64,000 bases of DNA, taken from positions 1 to 64,000 of the forward strand of contig NZ_FOWC01000002.1 in assembly GCF_900115345.1 (NCBI RefSeq), given 5' to 3'. The stretch comes from Amycolatopsis rubida (GTDB lineage: Bacteria; Actinomycetota; Actinomycetes; Mycobacteriales; Pseudonocardiaceae). A program made the position numbers and the translations under genes. Below the pieces are notes generated by a model. It saw only the letters and a program-made list of their open reading frames with translations. It was not told the origin of the DNA and did not search any database. Shown in pieces: positions 43,618-52,573 of the stretch. Each line of letters starts with the position of its first letter. Positions within the stretch are counted from its first letter, which is position 1.

Positions 43618-45363
43618 TCAGGCTCCCGGAATCCTGGGCAACAGCAACTGCGGCCGCTGGTTTTCGGTGCTGTGCAAGGTAGTCCGCCCGTCATACGCCG
43701 CCCGGTCGCGGTCGCCGGGGAGTTCGTGCCAGTACGCACCGCTGCCGCGCACTTCACGGCCGTAGGTCAGCTCGTGCGGACCGGGCAGGCGGTGTTCGTA
43801 ATCCTGCCCGCGCACGGACACTCCGAGGGCGTATCCGGCCGGAACCACGATCGAGAACGGCCAGATCTCCACGTCCGCCTCGTACACCTCCCCCGGCGCC
43901 AGCGGCGAGACCGCGGTGTGCCGCTGCCAAGGACGGTACGGCCGCGACAGTTCCGGATCGAGTTCGCGCTGCGACAGCCGCAACCAGCCTTGACCGACCG
44001 GACCGTGCGGTTCGAACGCGGTCGGGAAAAGCACTTCGACGCCTTCGGGATCGAACAGGTGCACCGTCACGAAAAGATCGGCGTCTTCGGTCGTCGACGA
44101 AACAAACAGTTTCAGCGCCGCCGGACCGGTGTATTCCACCTCGTGCGAAGCGGGCGGCAAGGTGAACAGGAGCCCTTCCGACCGCGCGGCGAACTCCGCT
44201 TGCCGCCTGCCGGCCGGAGCGTGGCCGGTCAGCGCACCAGTGCCGAGATCGAGATTCAGCGAGGTCCATTCCGTACGCGCGAGCGGCCATTCCCTTTCGT
44301 GGCGCGGGAAAAAGCTGTCCGGCGTCCGGACCTGCAGCTGGACTGGCGGCTGAGCCTCCCACCCGTTGTCCGCGCCATTGAGGAAATGGTCGAAGAACCG
44401 GCGCTGCACGTCGAGGCCGTAGTCGGTGTAGAACTCCGTCCAGTGTTCCAGCCCGTGCACCTCCAGCCACTTCTGCTCGGACGAAACCCGCTGGAAGCCC
44501 TCGAAATTGCCGCGCGAATGCAGACCCATGCCGCCCCAGTTCGAGGCGGACAGCACTGGCACGGTGATCTTCTCCAGCACCGCGGTCCGGTCCCGGTAGT
44601 AGTTGTCGACGACGGGTCGTTCGAGCAGCACGTCGGAGATCGAGATCGCGGCCGCCGCCAGCTCTTCCCCGGTGCGCACGGGTTTCCCGGAAACGCGGCG
44701 GCCGGTGTTCGGGTTGACCGGCGCGTCGGCGCGGCCGTGCTGGATGCGCAGCACCTGGTTCGGCGCCCAGCTGGGCATGAATTCCGTCGGGATCCCGCCG
44801 TGGTGGGTGTATTCGCGGAAATAGTCGGACGCACCCTCCCACGGGCAAATCGCCTTGAGGTGCGGCGGGGAGAGCGCGGCGGCCAGCCACTGATTGGTCG
44901 CGAGGTAGGAGATGCCGAGCATGCCGACGTTGCCGTTGCTCCAATCCCGCACGCCGGCCCATTCGATCGCCTCGTAGAGATCTTGGGCTTCCCGCGGCGA
45001 GAAGAAATCGATCGATCCTTCGCTGCCGCCGGTGCCGCGCACGTCGATCCGCACGCACACATAGCCTTCCGGGACCCACCGCTGCGGGTCCGGATACTCC
45101 CAGACCTGATACGCGCCCGTCGAAGTGGCCACCACCTCGGGATGGTCGCGCACCAGAGCGGAGAACTGCGTCGGGAATCCTTCGGCGAACGAGAGCCCCT
45201 TGCCGTACGGACTGGCCGCGAGCAGCACCGGATGCGGCTGGTCGTCGTCCGGCCGGAAAATGTCCGCGGCGAGCGTCACGCCGTCGCTCATGGCGAGCCG
45301 GACGTCCCAGTCGACCCGCATGCCGTCGCGCACTTCGGAGTACGGTTCATAGTGCTGTGTCAT
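43618..45363 (-). CDS. CocE/NonD-type S15 hydrolase
   Basis: 581 residues. The alpha/beta hydrolase half carries RIDVRGTGGSEGSID (oxyanion region), the nucleophile in VGMLGISYLATNQW near residue 150, and the His of VHGLEHWTEFYTD. The C-terminal half is the jelly-roll X-Pro dipeptidyl-peptidase C domain (EVYEADVEIWPFSIVVPAGY). Members are Xaa-Pro peptidases, cocaine esterase and other acylases/amidases. No signal peptide, so intracellular. As the last gene of an operon with kinase, lyase and PxpABC genes, it probably releases the substrate from an ester or amide precursor. Confidence 0.9.
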   Translation of the reverse strand: MTQHYEPYSEVRDGMRVDWDVRLAMSDGVTLAADIFRPDDDQPHPVLLAASPYGKGLSFAEGFPTQFSALVRDHPEVVATSTGAYQVWEYPDPQRWVPEGYVCVRIDVRGTGGSEGSIDFFSPREAQDLYEAIEWAGVRDWSNGNVGMLGISYLATNQWLAAALSPPHLKAICPWEGASDYFREYTHHGGIPTEFMPSWAPNQVLRIQHGRADAPVNPNTGRRVSGKPVRTGEELAAAAISISDVLLERPVVDNYYRDRTAVLEKITVPVLSASNWGGMGLHSRGNFEGFQRVSSEQKWLEVHGLEHWTEFYTDYGLDVQRRFFDHFLNGADNGWEAQPPVQLQVRTPDSFFPRHEREWPLARTEWTSLNLDLGTGALTGHAPAGRRQAEFAARSEGLLFTLPPASHEVEYTGPAALKLFVSSTTEDADLFVTVHLFDPEGVEVLFPTAFEPHGPVGQGWLRLSQRELDPELSRPYRPWQRHTAVSPLAPGEVYEADVEIWPFSIVVPAGYALGVSVRGQDYEHRLPGPHELTYGREVRGSGAYWHELPGDRDRAAYDGRTTLHSTENQRPQLLLPRIPGA

Positions 45364-45387
45364 GGATTTCCTCTCTGTCCTTCGTGG

Positions 45388-46614
45388 TCAGTCGCGCGGT
45401 TTTCCCATCGCGGCCATCGCGACGAGGCCGGCGACCGGGATCGCGCACAACTGGATGACTCCGGCGGCGTGCCAGCCCAGACCGGACTTGACGGCCGCGA
45501 AGAAATAGCCGGACACACTCGCCGGGAGATACATGGCCGCGACGAACAGTCCGCTCGCCCGTCCGGCCTTCGCGGCGGGCACCGAACGCTGCATGAGCGC
45601 GTTCGTGTTGGTGTAAACGATCCCGGTGAACGCGATCCCGAGCACCAGGGAAAGCACGAGCTGCGCGGGGTAAGCGTCGGCGAAGGCGAAAATCCCCGCT
45701 CCGCACGCGGCGATCGCGGCGAACCCGGCGACGTTGACCAGCCGCTGGTCGAGCCGGTCGGCGAACATGCCGCAGAAGACCGACGTGAGCGCGCCGAGCC
45801 CGAACATGCCCGCGGCGACCGAGAGCTGGCCGCCGGAGTAGCCGTGCGCCTCGCGGAGATAGGTCGGATACAGCCCGAGATAGCCGTAGATCGCGAAGCC
45901 GGCGGCGGCGGTGGCGATGGCGCAGCAGACGACCCGGCGGTTGAAGAACCGGATCTCGCCGCTCGCGGCCGGCGTCGCACGGGGTGCCTCCTGGCGTCCG
46001 GTTTCCGTCACCGACCGCGGCACCGTGAACAGCATGACCACGAGAATCACCAGGCCGAGCCCGCCGAACACCAGCAGCGGAACACGCCAGTCACCGGTCG
46101 AGGACAGCAATGCCCCGCCCCACAGCGGACCGGCGAACGCGCCGAGCCCGAACGCCGCGTTGATCGACCCGATCGCGACCGCGCGATTGCGCTGGAAGTA
46201 CGCGCCGACCGCCGCGTAGAGCGCCGCGTTCTGCGCACCTTCGCCGACGCCGGACAGGATCCGCCACGCGGTCAGGTCGACCAGCCCGTGCGCCGTCGCC
46301 TGGAGTGCGCAGGTGATCGAGAACAGCAGCAGGCTCGCGACGATCACCCGTTTGCGGCCGATCCGGTCGGCCAGGTACCCCGCCGGGATGCCGGCCAGCC
46401 CCATGCCGAGGGTGAAGATCGTCGACAGCGTCCCGGCCTGGTTGCCGGTGAGCAGGTAGGTCTGCTTGATGTCCGGCAGCAGGATGGCGAACACCTGCCG
46501 GTCCATCGCGTTGACGAGGTAGGTCAGGTCGAGCACGAGCAGAACGAGCAGGGTCCGGACGGTCCACGGCGAAGCGGATTTCCGCGTGGTGCCGGCGAGT
46601 GCGGGCGTGGTCAT
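45388..46614 (-). CDS. MFS transporter (uptake, sugar-acid/aromatic-acid-like)
   Basis: 408 residues, 12 helices. Motif A is GYLADRIGRKRVIVASLLLF; helix 1 carries LTYLVNAMDRQVFAIL with the Asp-Arg pair typical of organic-acid/anion symporters (ACS-like). Its length and position between PxpC and the hydrolase, with 24 bases to the latter, suggest it imports the operon's substrate. Inference only. Confidence 0.9.
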   Translation of the reverse strand: MTTPALAGTTRKSASPWTVRTLLVLLVLDLTYLVNAMDRQVFAILLPDIKQTYLLTGNQAGTLSTIFTLGMGLAGIPAGYLADRIGRKRVIVASLLLFSITCALQATAHGLVDLTAWRILSGVGEGAQNAALYAAVGAYFQRNRAVAIGSINAAFGLGAFAGPLWGGALLSSTGDWRVPLLVFGGLGLVILVVMLFTVPRSVTETGRQEAPRATPAASGEIRFFNRRVVCCAIATAAAGFAIYGYLGLYPTYLREAHGYSGGQLSVAAGMFGLGALTSVFCGMFADRLDQRLVNVAGFAAIAACGAGIFAFADAYPAQLVLSLVLGIAFTGIVYTNTNALMQRSVPAAKAGRASGLFVAAMYLPASVSGYFFAAVKSGLGWHAAGVIQLCAIPVAGLVAMAAMGKPRD

Positions 46615-46705
46615 GGCGGGGCTCCTCGGAGCGGGGCGGGTACGAGCGGCGCTGGCGAACGGGCGTTCGCGCCGTCCTCCGGGGACGGCCGGGTGCTGCC
46701 GGAGG

Positions 46706-47683
46706 TCAGTACAGGGAGAGCAGCCGCAGCCCGCGCCGCACGTGGTCGAGCCGGTGGCGGCTCTCGCGGCGGGCGGCGACTGCTTGATCGAGCGACACCG
46801 GCACGAAACGGACCGTGTCCGGTGCTTTGAGCTGGGCGAGCACGTCGAGGTCGGCGCTGACGACGGTGCCGATCGTGGCGTAACCGCCGCCGGTCACCGC
46901 GTCGCGCAGCAGGCAGATGGCCTCCTCGCCGCCGGGCACCTGCACCGATCCGACCGGGTACCCGAGATCGACCACGTTGCTGGGGTTGTCGCCCGCGCCG
47001 AACGGGGCTTCGCGGTCCACGAACCGCAGCGCCGGGCCGAGCAGCCTCCGTCCGGTGCGGTCGGATTCGGCGGAGACAGTGAACGCCGAGGAGAAGAACT
47101 CGCGGACGCTCTCGTCGGTGAAGCGGTACCGGCACAGTCCTTCGACCAGCCGCAGCTGCTGATGTCCGCCGAGCGCGGGACGCAACCGGGGATCGACGGT
47201 GCTGCCCTCACCGGGACAGCACCCGTCGGTCGCGTCACCGATCGGCAGGGTGCCGCCGGTGGCGAGCGGACCGCCGATCGCCGAACTCTGATAGGCGGAC
47301 CGGCTGCCGAGGAACGGCTCCGTCGCGATCCCGCCGCGCACCGCGACATAGGCGTGGCAGCCGGTGCGCAGTGTGCCGATCCGCAGTACCTGACCAGCTT
47401 CTACGGACAGCGTCTGCCAGCCTTCGGCGCGCGTGCCGTCGATGCTGATCTCGGCTTCGCCGCCGGTGACCGCCACGGTCGCCGGTTCGGTGAAGCGCAG
47501 TTCCGGGCCGATCATCGTGACTTCCAGCGTCGCGGCGGTTTCGTCGTTGCCGACCAGCAGATTGGCGCAGCGGTGCGAATACTGGTCGAGCGCACCGGAC
47601 GGCGGCAGCCCGAGGGCGTACTGCCCGGCGCGACCGAGATCTTGCACGAGCGTGCGCGCGCCCGTGGCGAGAACGGTCAGCAT
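46706..47683 (-). CDS. pxpC: 5-oxoprolinase subunit C (biotin-dependent carboxyltransferase/KipA family)
   Basis: 325 residues. The family start is TVLATGARTLVQDLGRAGQY, PPSGALDQYSHRCANLLVGN; GDNPSNVVDLGYPVGSVQVP and GGYATIGTVVSADLDVLAQL are typical of the C-terminal half. PxpA, PxpB and PxpC together hydrolyse 5-oxo-L-proline with ATP. It overlaps pxpB by 7 bases. The full set supports action on pyroglutamate or a related lactam. Confidence 0.9.
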   Translation of the reverse strand: MLTVLATGARTLVQDLGRAGQYALGLPPSGALDQYSHRCANLLVGNDETAATLEVTMIGPELRFTEPATVAVTGGEAEISIDGTRAEGWQTLSVEAGQVLRIGTLRTGCHAYVAVRGGIATEPFLGSRSAYQSSAIGGPLATGGTLPIGDATDGCCPGEGSTVDPRLRPALGGHQQLRLVEGLCRYRFTDESVREFFSSAFTVSAESDRTGRRLLGPALRFVDREAPFGAGDNPSNVVDLGYPVGSVQVPGGEEAICLLRDAVTGGGYATIGTVVSADLDVLAQLKAPDTVRFVPVSLDQAVAARRESRHRLDHVRRGLRLLSLY

Positions 47684-48573
47684 GGCAACGCCGCCGCTAA
47701 CCTAGGCGGATAGCCGACCGGGTCGGCGAGGAACTCGGCGAGCGCGAACCGGACCGGCGCGCGGCGGTATCGGTAGCGGCCTTCGCGGGAATCGGTGTGC
47801 AGCTGCGCGTACTCCTCGCCCGGGACAGGGCGGAAGCTCAGCAGCGTGGAGATCGTGGCGAGCACTTTCGACGTCTCGAACCCCGGGGTCCGCTGCGCGA
47901 GGTCGGCGACCGGCACCGGGGATCGGCCCAGCAACTGGTAGCCGCCGACGCCCGCGGTCGGGTAGACGACGGTGAAAGCGCCGCCGTGCGCGACCGCCCG
48001 CGCTGGGGTCTCGGTCCGCGGTCGCAGGTACTTCGGGACCTGGAGCTGCCGTTCGCGCGGCACGAGTTGGACGCATTCGGTGTTGCCCGGCTTGAAACAC
48101 GGGAACGTGACGATGAAAGGCGCCGACGAATGCGCGGCTACGAGATCCTCCACCGAGGTCAGCCCGTTGACTCGCGCGGTGTACGCGAGGTCGGTCTCCC
48201 CCGCCGACTGGTGCCGGTCGCGGAACTTCAGGCAGACCCGTTCGGTCTCCGGATCCCCGTACCAGACCGGGATTTCCACGATCTCGGTGTCCAGCGCGAC
48301 TGATCCCGCGTCCTCGAACCGTTCGTGCAGCCGCGCGAGCGCCCGCACCAGTTCGCGCGGATGCAGCACATCCGGGTCCAGGCGCACGAGGTAGCTGGCG
48401 TTGGCCGGGGCGACGTCGAGGATTCCGGGCAGCTCGCGCCGGGAAAGCTCGCCGGTGATCGCCTGAATGCGCATCGCCTGGGCGAGATCCATGCTTTCGC
48501 AGACCTCGACGAAGAGGAACTCGTCGCCGCCGAAACTGGCCCGCGCGCCGTCGGCGAAGAACTGGTAGCTCAT
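47677..48573 (-). CDS. pxpB: 5-oxoprolinase subunit B (KipI family)
   Basis: 298 residues from ATG 48573, overlapping pxpA as ATGA. It has an allophanate-hydrolase subunit 1 fold: FADGARASFGGDEFLFVEV, VRLDPDVLHPRELVRALARL, then TAGVGGYQLLGRSPVPV near the C-terminus. The phrase PCFKPGNTECVQLVPRERQL differs from the usual GFxPGFAYL motif, so substrate preference may be shifted. The middle part is longer than in E. coli PxpB (about 218 residues). Confidence 0.85.
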   Translation of the reverse strand: MSYQFFADGARASFGGDEFLFVEVCESMDLAQAMRIQAITGELSRRELPGILDVAPANASYLVRLDPDVLHPRELVRALARLHERFEDAGSVALDTEIVEIPVWYGDPETERVCLKFRDRHQSAGETDLAYTARVNGLTSVEDLVAAHSSAPFIVTFPCFKPGNTECVQLVPRERQLQVPKYLRPRTETPARAVAHGGAFTVVYPTAGVGGYQLLGRSPVPVADLAQRTPGFETSKVLATISTLLSFRPVPGEEYAQLHTDSREGRYRYRRAPVRFALAEFLADPVGYPPRLAAALPC

Positions 48574-49319
48574 GCCGCACGCACCACAAACCCGGCCGCC
48601 TCCAGGCGACGGCGCACGGCCTTCGCGACCGCCACCGCGTTCGGCCGATCGCCATGCACGCACACCGAGCGCACCGGCATCGGAATCACCGTGCCCTCGA
48701 CCGTCCGGACTGTGCCGCGTGCCATCTCCAGTGCCCGGTCGGCTACCGTCGCCGGCTCCTTGGCCTGCGGAACCGGTTCGACGATGTTGATGCCGTCCTG
48801 GTCGAAGCCGAGGTCGGCGGCGTTCTCCGGGATGACCGGCAACCCGGCCTCGACCACCGCGCGCAACGCCTCGGTCGGCGCGAACATCAGCGGCGCCCCG
48901 GGCAGAACGGACTGGAGGGCTCGCGCGACCGTGACCGCCAGCCCGGGCGAACGGCAGATCCGGCCCATCAGCGCGCCGTGCGGTTTGACGTGCGTGAGCG
49001 GCACTTCCTCGGCCGCGGCGAATCCGGCGAGCGCGCCGACCTGGTAGAGGATGTAGTCGACCACGTCGGAATCGGTCGCAGGCAGCGCGCGGCGGCCGAA
49101 TCCGAGCAGGTCCGGGTAGCCGGGGTGGGCACCGGCGGCGATCCCGGCGTTCCGGGCGCGGATCAGCGACGAACGCATGGTCGCCGGGTCGCCGGCGTGG
49201 TAACCGCACGCGATGTTGGCGGTCGTGATGTGCTGGAAGAGAGCGTCGTCGTCGCCGAGGGTCCAGCGGCCGAAGCTTTCGCCGGCGTCGGCGTTCAGGT
49301 CGATCGTCGGTGCGGTCAT
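48570..49319 (-). CDS. pxpA: 5-oxoprolinase subunit A (LamB/YcsF family)
   Basis: 249 residues, standard length. Family motifs: IDLNADAGESFGRW at the start, ITTANIACGYHAGDPATM, GAHPGYPDLLGFGRR and THVKPHGALMGRI. This deacetylase-like TIM-barrel subunit performs the ring opening with PxpBC. It overlaps the upstream aminotransferase-like gene by 4 bases (ATGA) and pxpB by 4 bases. Confidence 0.93.
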   Translation of the reverse strand: MTAPTIDLNADAGESFGRWTLGDDDALFQHITTANIACGYHAGDPATMRSSLIRARNAGIAAGAHPGYPDLLGFGRRALPATDSDVVDYILYQVGALAGFAAAEEVPLTHVKPHGALMGRICRSPGLAVTVARALQSVLPGAPLMFAPTEALRAVVEAGLPVIPENAADLGFDQDGINIVEPVPQAKEPATVADRALEMARGTVRTVEGTVIPMPVRSVCVHGDRPNAVAVAKAVRRRLEAAGFVVRAA

Positions 49320-50650
49320 GCGCGTCTCCGGGCCAGGACTCGGGCGGCCGCGTCGGCGAAGCGGTCGAGCAGCAGTGCGGCGTCGGCGGCGGAGAACACC
49401 AGCGGCGGCCGGATTTTGACGACGTTGCCGTGCGGTCCGGACGCCGACACCAGCACGAAGTTCTCGCGCAGATCATCCACAAGGGACTGGGCGATCCCCC
49501 GGTCCGGTTCGGTGCTTTCCGGTGCGGTGACCTCGATGCCGAGGAACAGTCCGGTGCCGCGCACTTCAGCGAGGCAGGAATTGCTCTCGACGATTTCGGT
49601 GAAACCGCGCAACAGGTGGGCGCCGATCTCCCGGGCGTTGTCGATAAGTCCTTCGCCCTCGATGGCGCCGAGCACCGCCGAGGCCGCGGCGATCGGCACG
49701 TTGCTGCCGCCGAAAGTGTTGAAGTAACGGACTTTCTGACCGAATTCCCGGCCGATCTCGTGCCGCAGCACGGCCGCGGCCACCGGAATCCCGTTGCCCA
49801 TCGGCTTGCCCAGCGTCACCAGGTCGGGCACGACGGCGTGTCTGCCGAATCCCCACCATCCGGCCCCGGTGCGGCCGAATCCGGCTTGGACTTCGTCGGC
49901 GAGGTAGACGCCGCCTGCCGCGCGGACCTCAGCCGCGAGGACGCCCAGCAGATCGGTCGGGAACGGCTGCACTCCGTCGGAGGAGAAGATGCTGTCCACG
50001 ACTAGCGCGCAAACACCGAAGCCGTGCCGTTGGAGATCATCGATGACTGCCCGGATCTCGTTGCGCAGCAGGTCCGTCACGTTGTCGTGCCGCAACGGAT
50101 CCGGCGCGCTGATCGTGCGCACGTGCGGCCCCAGCGGCGACGTTGGCCCGAGAGAGGGAGAGAACGCGGCGACTTCAGCGGTCACGCCGTGATACGCGTT
50201 GCGCGTGACGATGATCCCGGTGTTTCCGGTGTGCGCCCGTGCGATTCTCAACGCCAGGTCGTTCGCTTCCGAACCGGTGCAGGTGTAGGTGACCCGGTCG
50301 AGTTCCGCCGGGAAGGTCGCGAGCAGCCGTTCGGAGAAGTCGAGCAGATCTGCTTGCAGGTAACGGGTGTTCGTGGTGAGCGTCGACAACTGCCTGGTCA
50401 CCGCCTCGACGACGGCCGGGTGGCAGTGGCCGAGCGAGACGACGTTGTTGTAGGCGTCGAGGTACTCGTTGCCCGCGGGATCGTAAAGATGCACGCCCGA
50501 GCCCCGGCTGACTTCGACCGGGTTGGTGTAGAACAGCTGATAACCCGGGCCGAGCACGTTCGCGCGCCGGGCGATCAGCTCGCGAATGTGCTGTGGTTGA
50601 GCGGAAAGATGCTCGCCGGTGAAGCCGTTGACCATTTCCGGCCGGGTCAT
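49316..50650 (-). CDS. Class-III aminotransferase-fold PLP enzyme (phospho-lyase-like)
   Basis: 444 residues. VHLYDPAGNEYLDAYNNVVS with LGHCHPAVVEAV is the marker for the AGXT2-like group that includes ethanolamine-phosphate and 5-phosphohydroxylysine phospho-lyases. TCTGSEANDLALRIARAHTG, LADEVQAGFGRTG and the PLP Lys in TLGKPMGNGIPVA complete the fold. Its direct partner is an aminoglycoside-phosphotransferase-like kinase, which in animals and bacteria pairs with these lyases. So the pair likely phosphorylates an amino alcohol and then eliminates phosphate. A simple transaminase role remains possible. Confidence 0.85.
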   Translation of the reverse strand: MTRPEMVNGFTGEHLSAQPQHIRELIARRANVLGPGYQLFYTNPVEVSRGSGVHLYDPAGNEYLDAYNNVVSLGHCHPAVVEAVTRQLSTLTTNTRYLQADLLDFSERLLATFPAELDRVTYTCTGSEANDLALRIARAHTGNTGIIVTRNAYHGVTAEVAAFSPSLGPTSPLGPHVRTISAPDPLRHDNVTDLLRNEIRAVIDDLQRHGFGVCALVVDSIFSSDGVQPFPTDLLGVLAAEVRAAGGVYLADEVQAGFGRTGAGWWGFGRHAVVPDLVTLGKPMGNGIPVAAAVLRHEIGREFGQKVRYFNTFGGSNVPIAAASAVLGAIEGEGLIDNAREIGAHLLRGFTEIVESNSCLAEVRGTGLFLGIEVTAPESTEPDRGIAQSLVDDLRENFVLVSASGPHGNVVKIRPPLVFSAADAALLLDRFADAAARVLARRRA

Positions 50651-51627
50651 CGCCGCACCTCCAGCACTCGTTCGGCTGCCGCGCCGAGGCCGGCGTACCC
50701 GGCGCGAGCGGTGACCCAGTCACGGGAAGCGTGCGAGCGGACGTACTCCGCGCGGGCCGGGTCCCGTCGAGCCCGCCAGGAAGAAATCAGTGCGCGCTGC
50801 ACCAGTCTCGCGACGGCCAGCAACGGAAGCAGCGCCAGTTCTTCTTCGACGATCGGTCTGACCTGGAGGTAACCACGCAGCCACCCGAGCGGGGCCGCCC
50901 ACAGGTCCGGCGCGTCCGCGTCGAGGAGATTGGACAACGCGATGGCGAGGTCGAAAACCACGGCGGTGCTGAGCACGTCGCCGAAGTCGAGGATCCCGGC
51001 CAGTTCCCCGCTCGCGCCGACGAGGATGTTGTGCGGGCTCATGTCGTTGTGCACCAGCTGGGTTTCCAGTTCGCCCGGACGGACCCGGGAGGCGAACTCC
51101 GCCAGGACCTCTTGCGCGAGCCCGTTCGCGGTGTCGAGCGCGCTGAGGTAGCGCAGGTCCCAGAGCAAGGTCCGGTTCCCGCCGCGGAAGCCGGCGAGCG
51201 CACGGGTGAGCTGCCCGTGCCAGCGCCCGAACGGCTCCGGGGCCGCCGCGCGCTCGGCCAGCGGCTCCCCCGGCAAGAACGAGAGGACCCGCAACGACCG
51301 TCCACTTGCGACCTCGTGCAGATCCGCACCGTCCACACCGGACTTCACCGCAGGAACCGGCAGTTCGGGTGCGGCGCGCTCAAGATGCCGCAACACCGCC
51401 GTCTGCAATGCCAGGTCCTCGCGCGCTTCGCCGCTCACCTTGACCAGATAGCGCGCATCCGCCGCGTGCAACACGAACGTCTCGTCCTTCTCCGACGCGA
51501 TCCGCTCCAGCCGGCCGGACAACCCGTGCAGTTCTCCAAGCGCGCCAAGCACAGACGCTTCGTCGAGCGGTTCGATGACCGCGTCGAGTCCGCTCGCGGT
51601 CACGAGTTCGCCGAAGCCGGGCTTCAC
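50647..51627 (-). CDS. APH-family kinase (hydroxylysine kinase-like)
   Basis: 326 residues from GTG 51627 (GTGA overlap with the SDR stop). The catalytic loop is LVHNDMSPHNILV (HxD...N) near residue 205, and the Mg-binding DFG-like motif is GILDFGDVLSTAV. The N-lobe Lys is in DARYLVKVSG. APH-like kinases in this arrangement resemble hydroxylysine kinase, the partner of the phospho-lyase encoded next (4-base overlap). Antibiotic phosphorylation is less likely in this catabolic context. Confidence 0.82.
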   Translation of the reverse strand: MKPGFGELVTASGLDAVIEPLDEASVLGALGELHGLSGRLERIASEKDETFVLHAADARYLVKVSGEAREDLALQTAVLRHLERAAPELPVPAVKSGVDGADLHEVASGRSLRVLSFLPGEPLAERAAAPEPFGRWHGQLTRALAGFRGGNRTLLWDLRYLSALDTANGLAQEVLAEFASRVRPGELETQLVHNDMSPHNILVGASGELAGILDFGDVLSTAVVFDLAIALSNLLDADAPDLWAAPLGWLRGYLQVRPIVEEELALLPLLAVARLVQRALISSWRARRDPARAEYVRSHASRDWVTARAGYAGLGAAAERVLEVRR

Positions 51628-52379
51628 GACGCGACCCAGCCGCCGTCGATCAGCAGGCTGACGCCGTGGATGTAGGACGCGGCCGGGGAAGCAAGGAACG
51701 CGACGGCGGGTGCGATGTCGCCGACCTCGCCGACGCGTCCCGCCGGGGTGGAGTCGAGCATCTGGCGCTCGTAGCCGGAATCCGCGAGCAGGTGCGCGTT
51801 GATGCTGGTGCGGACGTTGCCGGGGGCGACGGCGTTCACCCGGATGCCCTGCGGGGCGAACTCGGCGGTCAGTGACTTGACCAGCAGTTCCACCGCGCCC
51901 TTGGTCGCGCAGTAGGCGCTGGAGTTCGGGAATCCGACGTGCCCGCAGATGGAGGAGACGAAGATGACGCTGCTGCCGTCTTTGAGATGCCCGGCGGCCG
52001 TGCGGGTCAGCCGGAACGGTGCCCGGACGTTGGTCGCCCACTGCGCGTCGAGCAACTCGTCGGTGGTGTCGGCGAACGGTGTCGGCAGGAAGACTCCGGC
52101 CGCGTGGACGAGCACGTCGATGCCGCCGAACCGGGCGAGCGTCCGGTCCACGACCTCCTGCGGACCGGACGCGGCGACGAGGTCGGCGACGATCGGCTCG
52201 GCCTCCGCGCCCATCGCCGTCAGCTCCCCGGCGACCGCCGCGAGCCGCTGGGAATCCCGTCCCACCAGGGCGATCCGCGCCCCGGCGGAGCCGAGTTCGC
52301 GGGCGATCTGCGCCCCGATCCCGGAACTGGCTCCGGTGACGACGGCGATCCGATCGCGAAGCGGGTGTGCGCTGGCCAT
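51624..52379 (-). CDS. Short-chain dehydrogenase/reductase, first gene of catabolic operon
   Basis: 251 residues. NAD(P) motif VVTGASSGIGAQIARELG, Asp-binding VADLVAA, HAAGV, catalytic Ser in VIFVSSICGHVG and YCATKGAVELLV. The C-terminus GVSLLIDGGWVAS is FabG-like. It heads the operon SDR-kinase-lyase-pxpABC-MFS-hydrolase. It may oxidise or reduce an alcohol/aldehyde intermediate. Upstream lies an inverted-repeat-rich promoter. Confidence 0.9.
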   Translation of the reverse strand: MASAHPLRDRIAVVTGASSGIGAQIARELGSAGARIALVGRDSQRLAAVAGELTAMGAEAEPIVADLVAASGPQEVVDRTLARFGGIDVLVHAAGVFLPTPFADTTDELLDAQWATNVRAPFRLTRTAAGHLKDGSSVIFVSSICGHVGFPNSSAYCATKGAVELLVKSLTAEFAPQGIRVNAVAPGNVRTSINAHLLADSGYERQMLDSTPAGRVGEVGDIAPAVAFLASPAASYIHGVSLLIDGGWVAS

Positions 52380-52396
52380 GAGGACTCCGCTCTTAA

Positions 52397-52451
52397 CGTT
52401 AGAAAACTTGCACTAACGAGAAGTATGCGAAGGGATGGCCACTAATGCAAG
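52397..52451. promoter_or_regulatory. Inverted repeats in promoter of the SDR-pxpABC operon
   Basis: CGTTAG (52397-52402) and CTAACG (52413-52418) form perfect 6-base arms 10 bases apart. CTTGCACTAACG (52407-52418) is echoed in opposite orientation by CACTAATGCAAG (52440-52451). Several half-sites upstream of the start at 52379 suggest a regulator binding cooperatively; no regulator gene is adjacent except the TetR at 52574. Confidence 0.5.
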
Positions 52452-52488
52452 AGATCCTGCACTTAGATTTTTCCAGCAGCCCTCAGAC

Positions 52489-52543
52489 GTCGGTGAGGGG
52501 CTCCTTGCGGGAATCAGATTCCCGCAAGGAGCCCCTCACCGAC
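52489..52543. terminator. Longest perfect hairpin, repeat-family member C
   Basis: 27-base perfect arms around a single A: GTCGGTGAGGGGCTCCTTGC (52489-52508) then GGGAATC, A, and the exact complement to 52543. It lies 30 bases after the TetR stop. It differs from member A at several positions, with the matching change in the other arm each time. Confidence 0.85.
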
Positions 52544-52573
52544 AGCTGTGCCGGAGTGGCGAAGCACCGGTGT

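Noticed and set aside
43024..46830. A plus-strand open frame of more than 1,200 codons
   Set aside because: It lies antisense to the S15 hydrolase, MFS and pxpC genes, is Arg/Ser/Pro-rich with no domain, and is a product of GC-biased third positions.
50647..51627. Aminoglycoside-resistance phosphotransferase
   Set aside because: The APH fold is shared, but overlap with a phospho-lyase-like gene and a catabolic operon favours a metabolic kinase.
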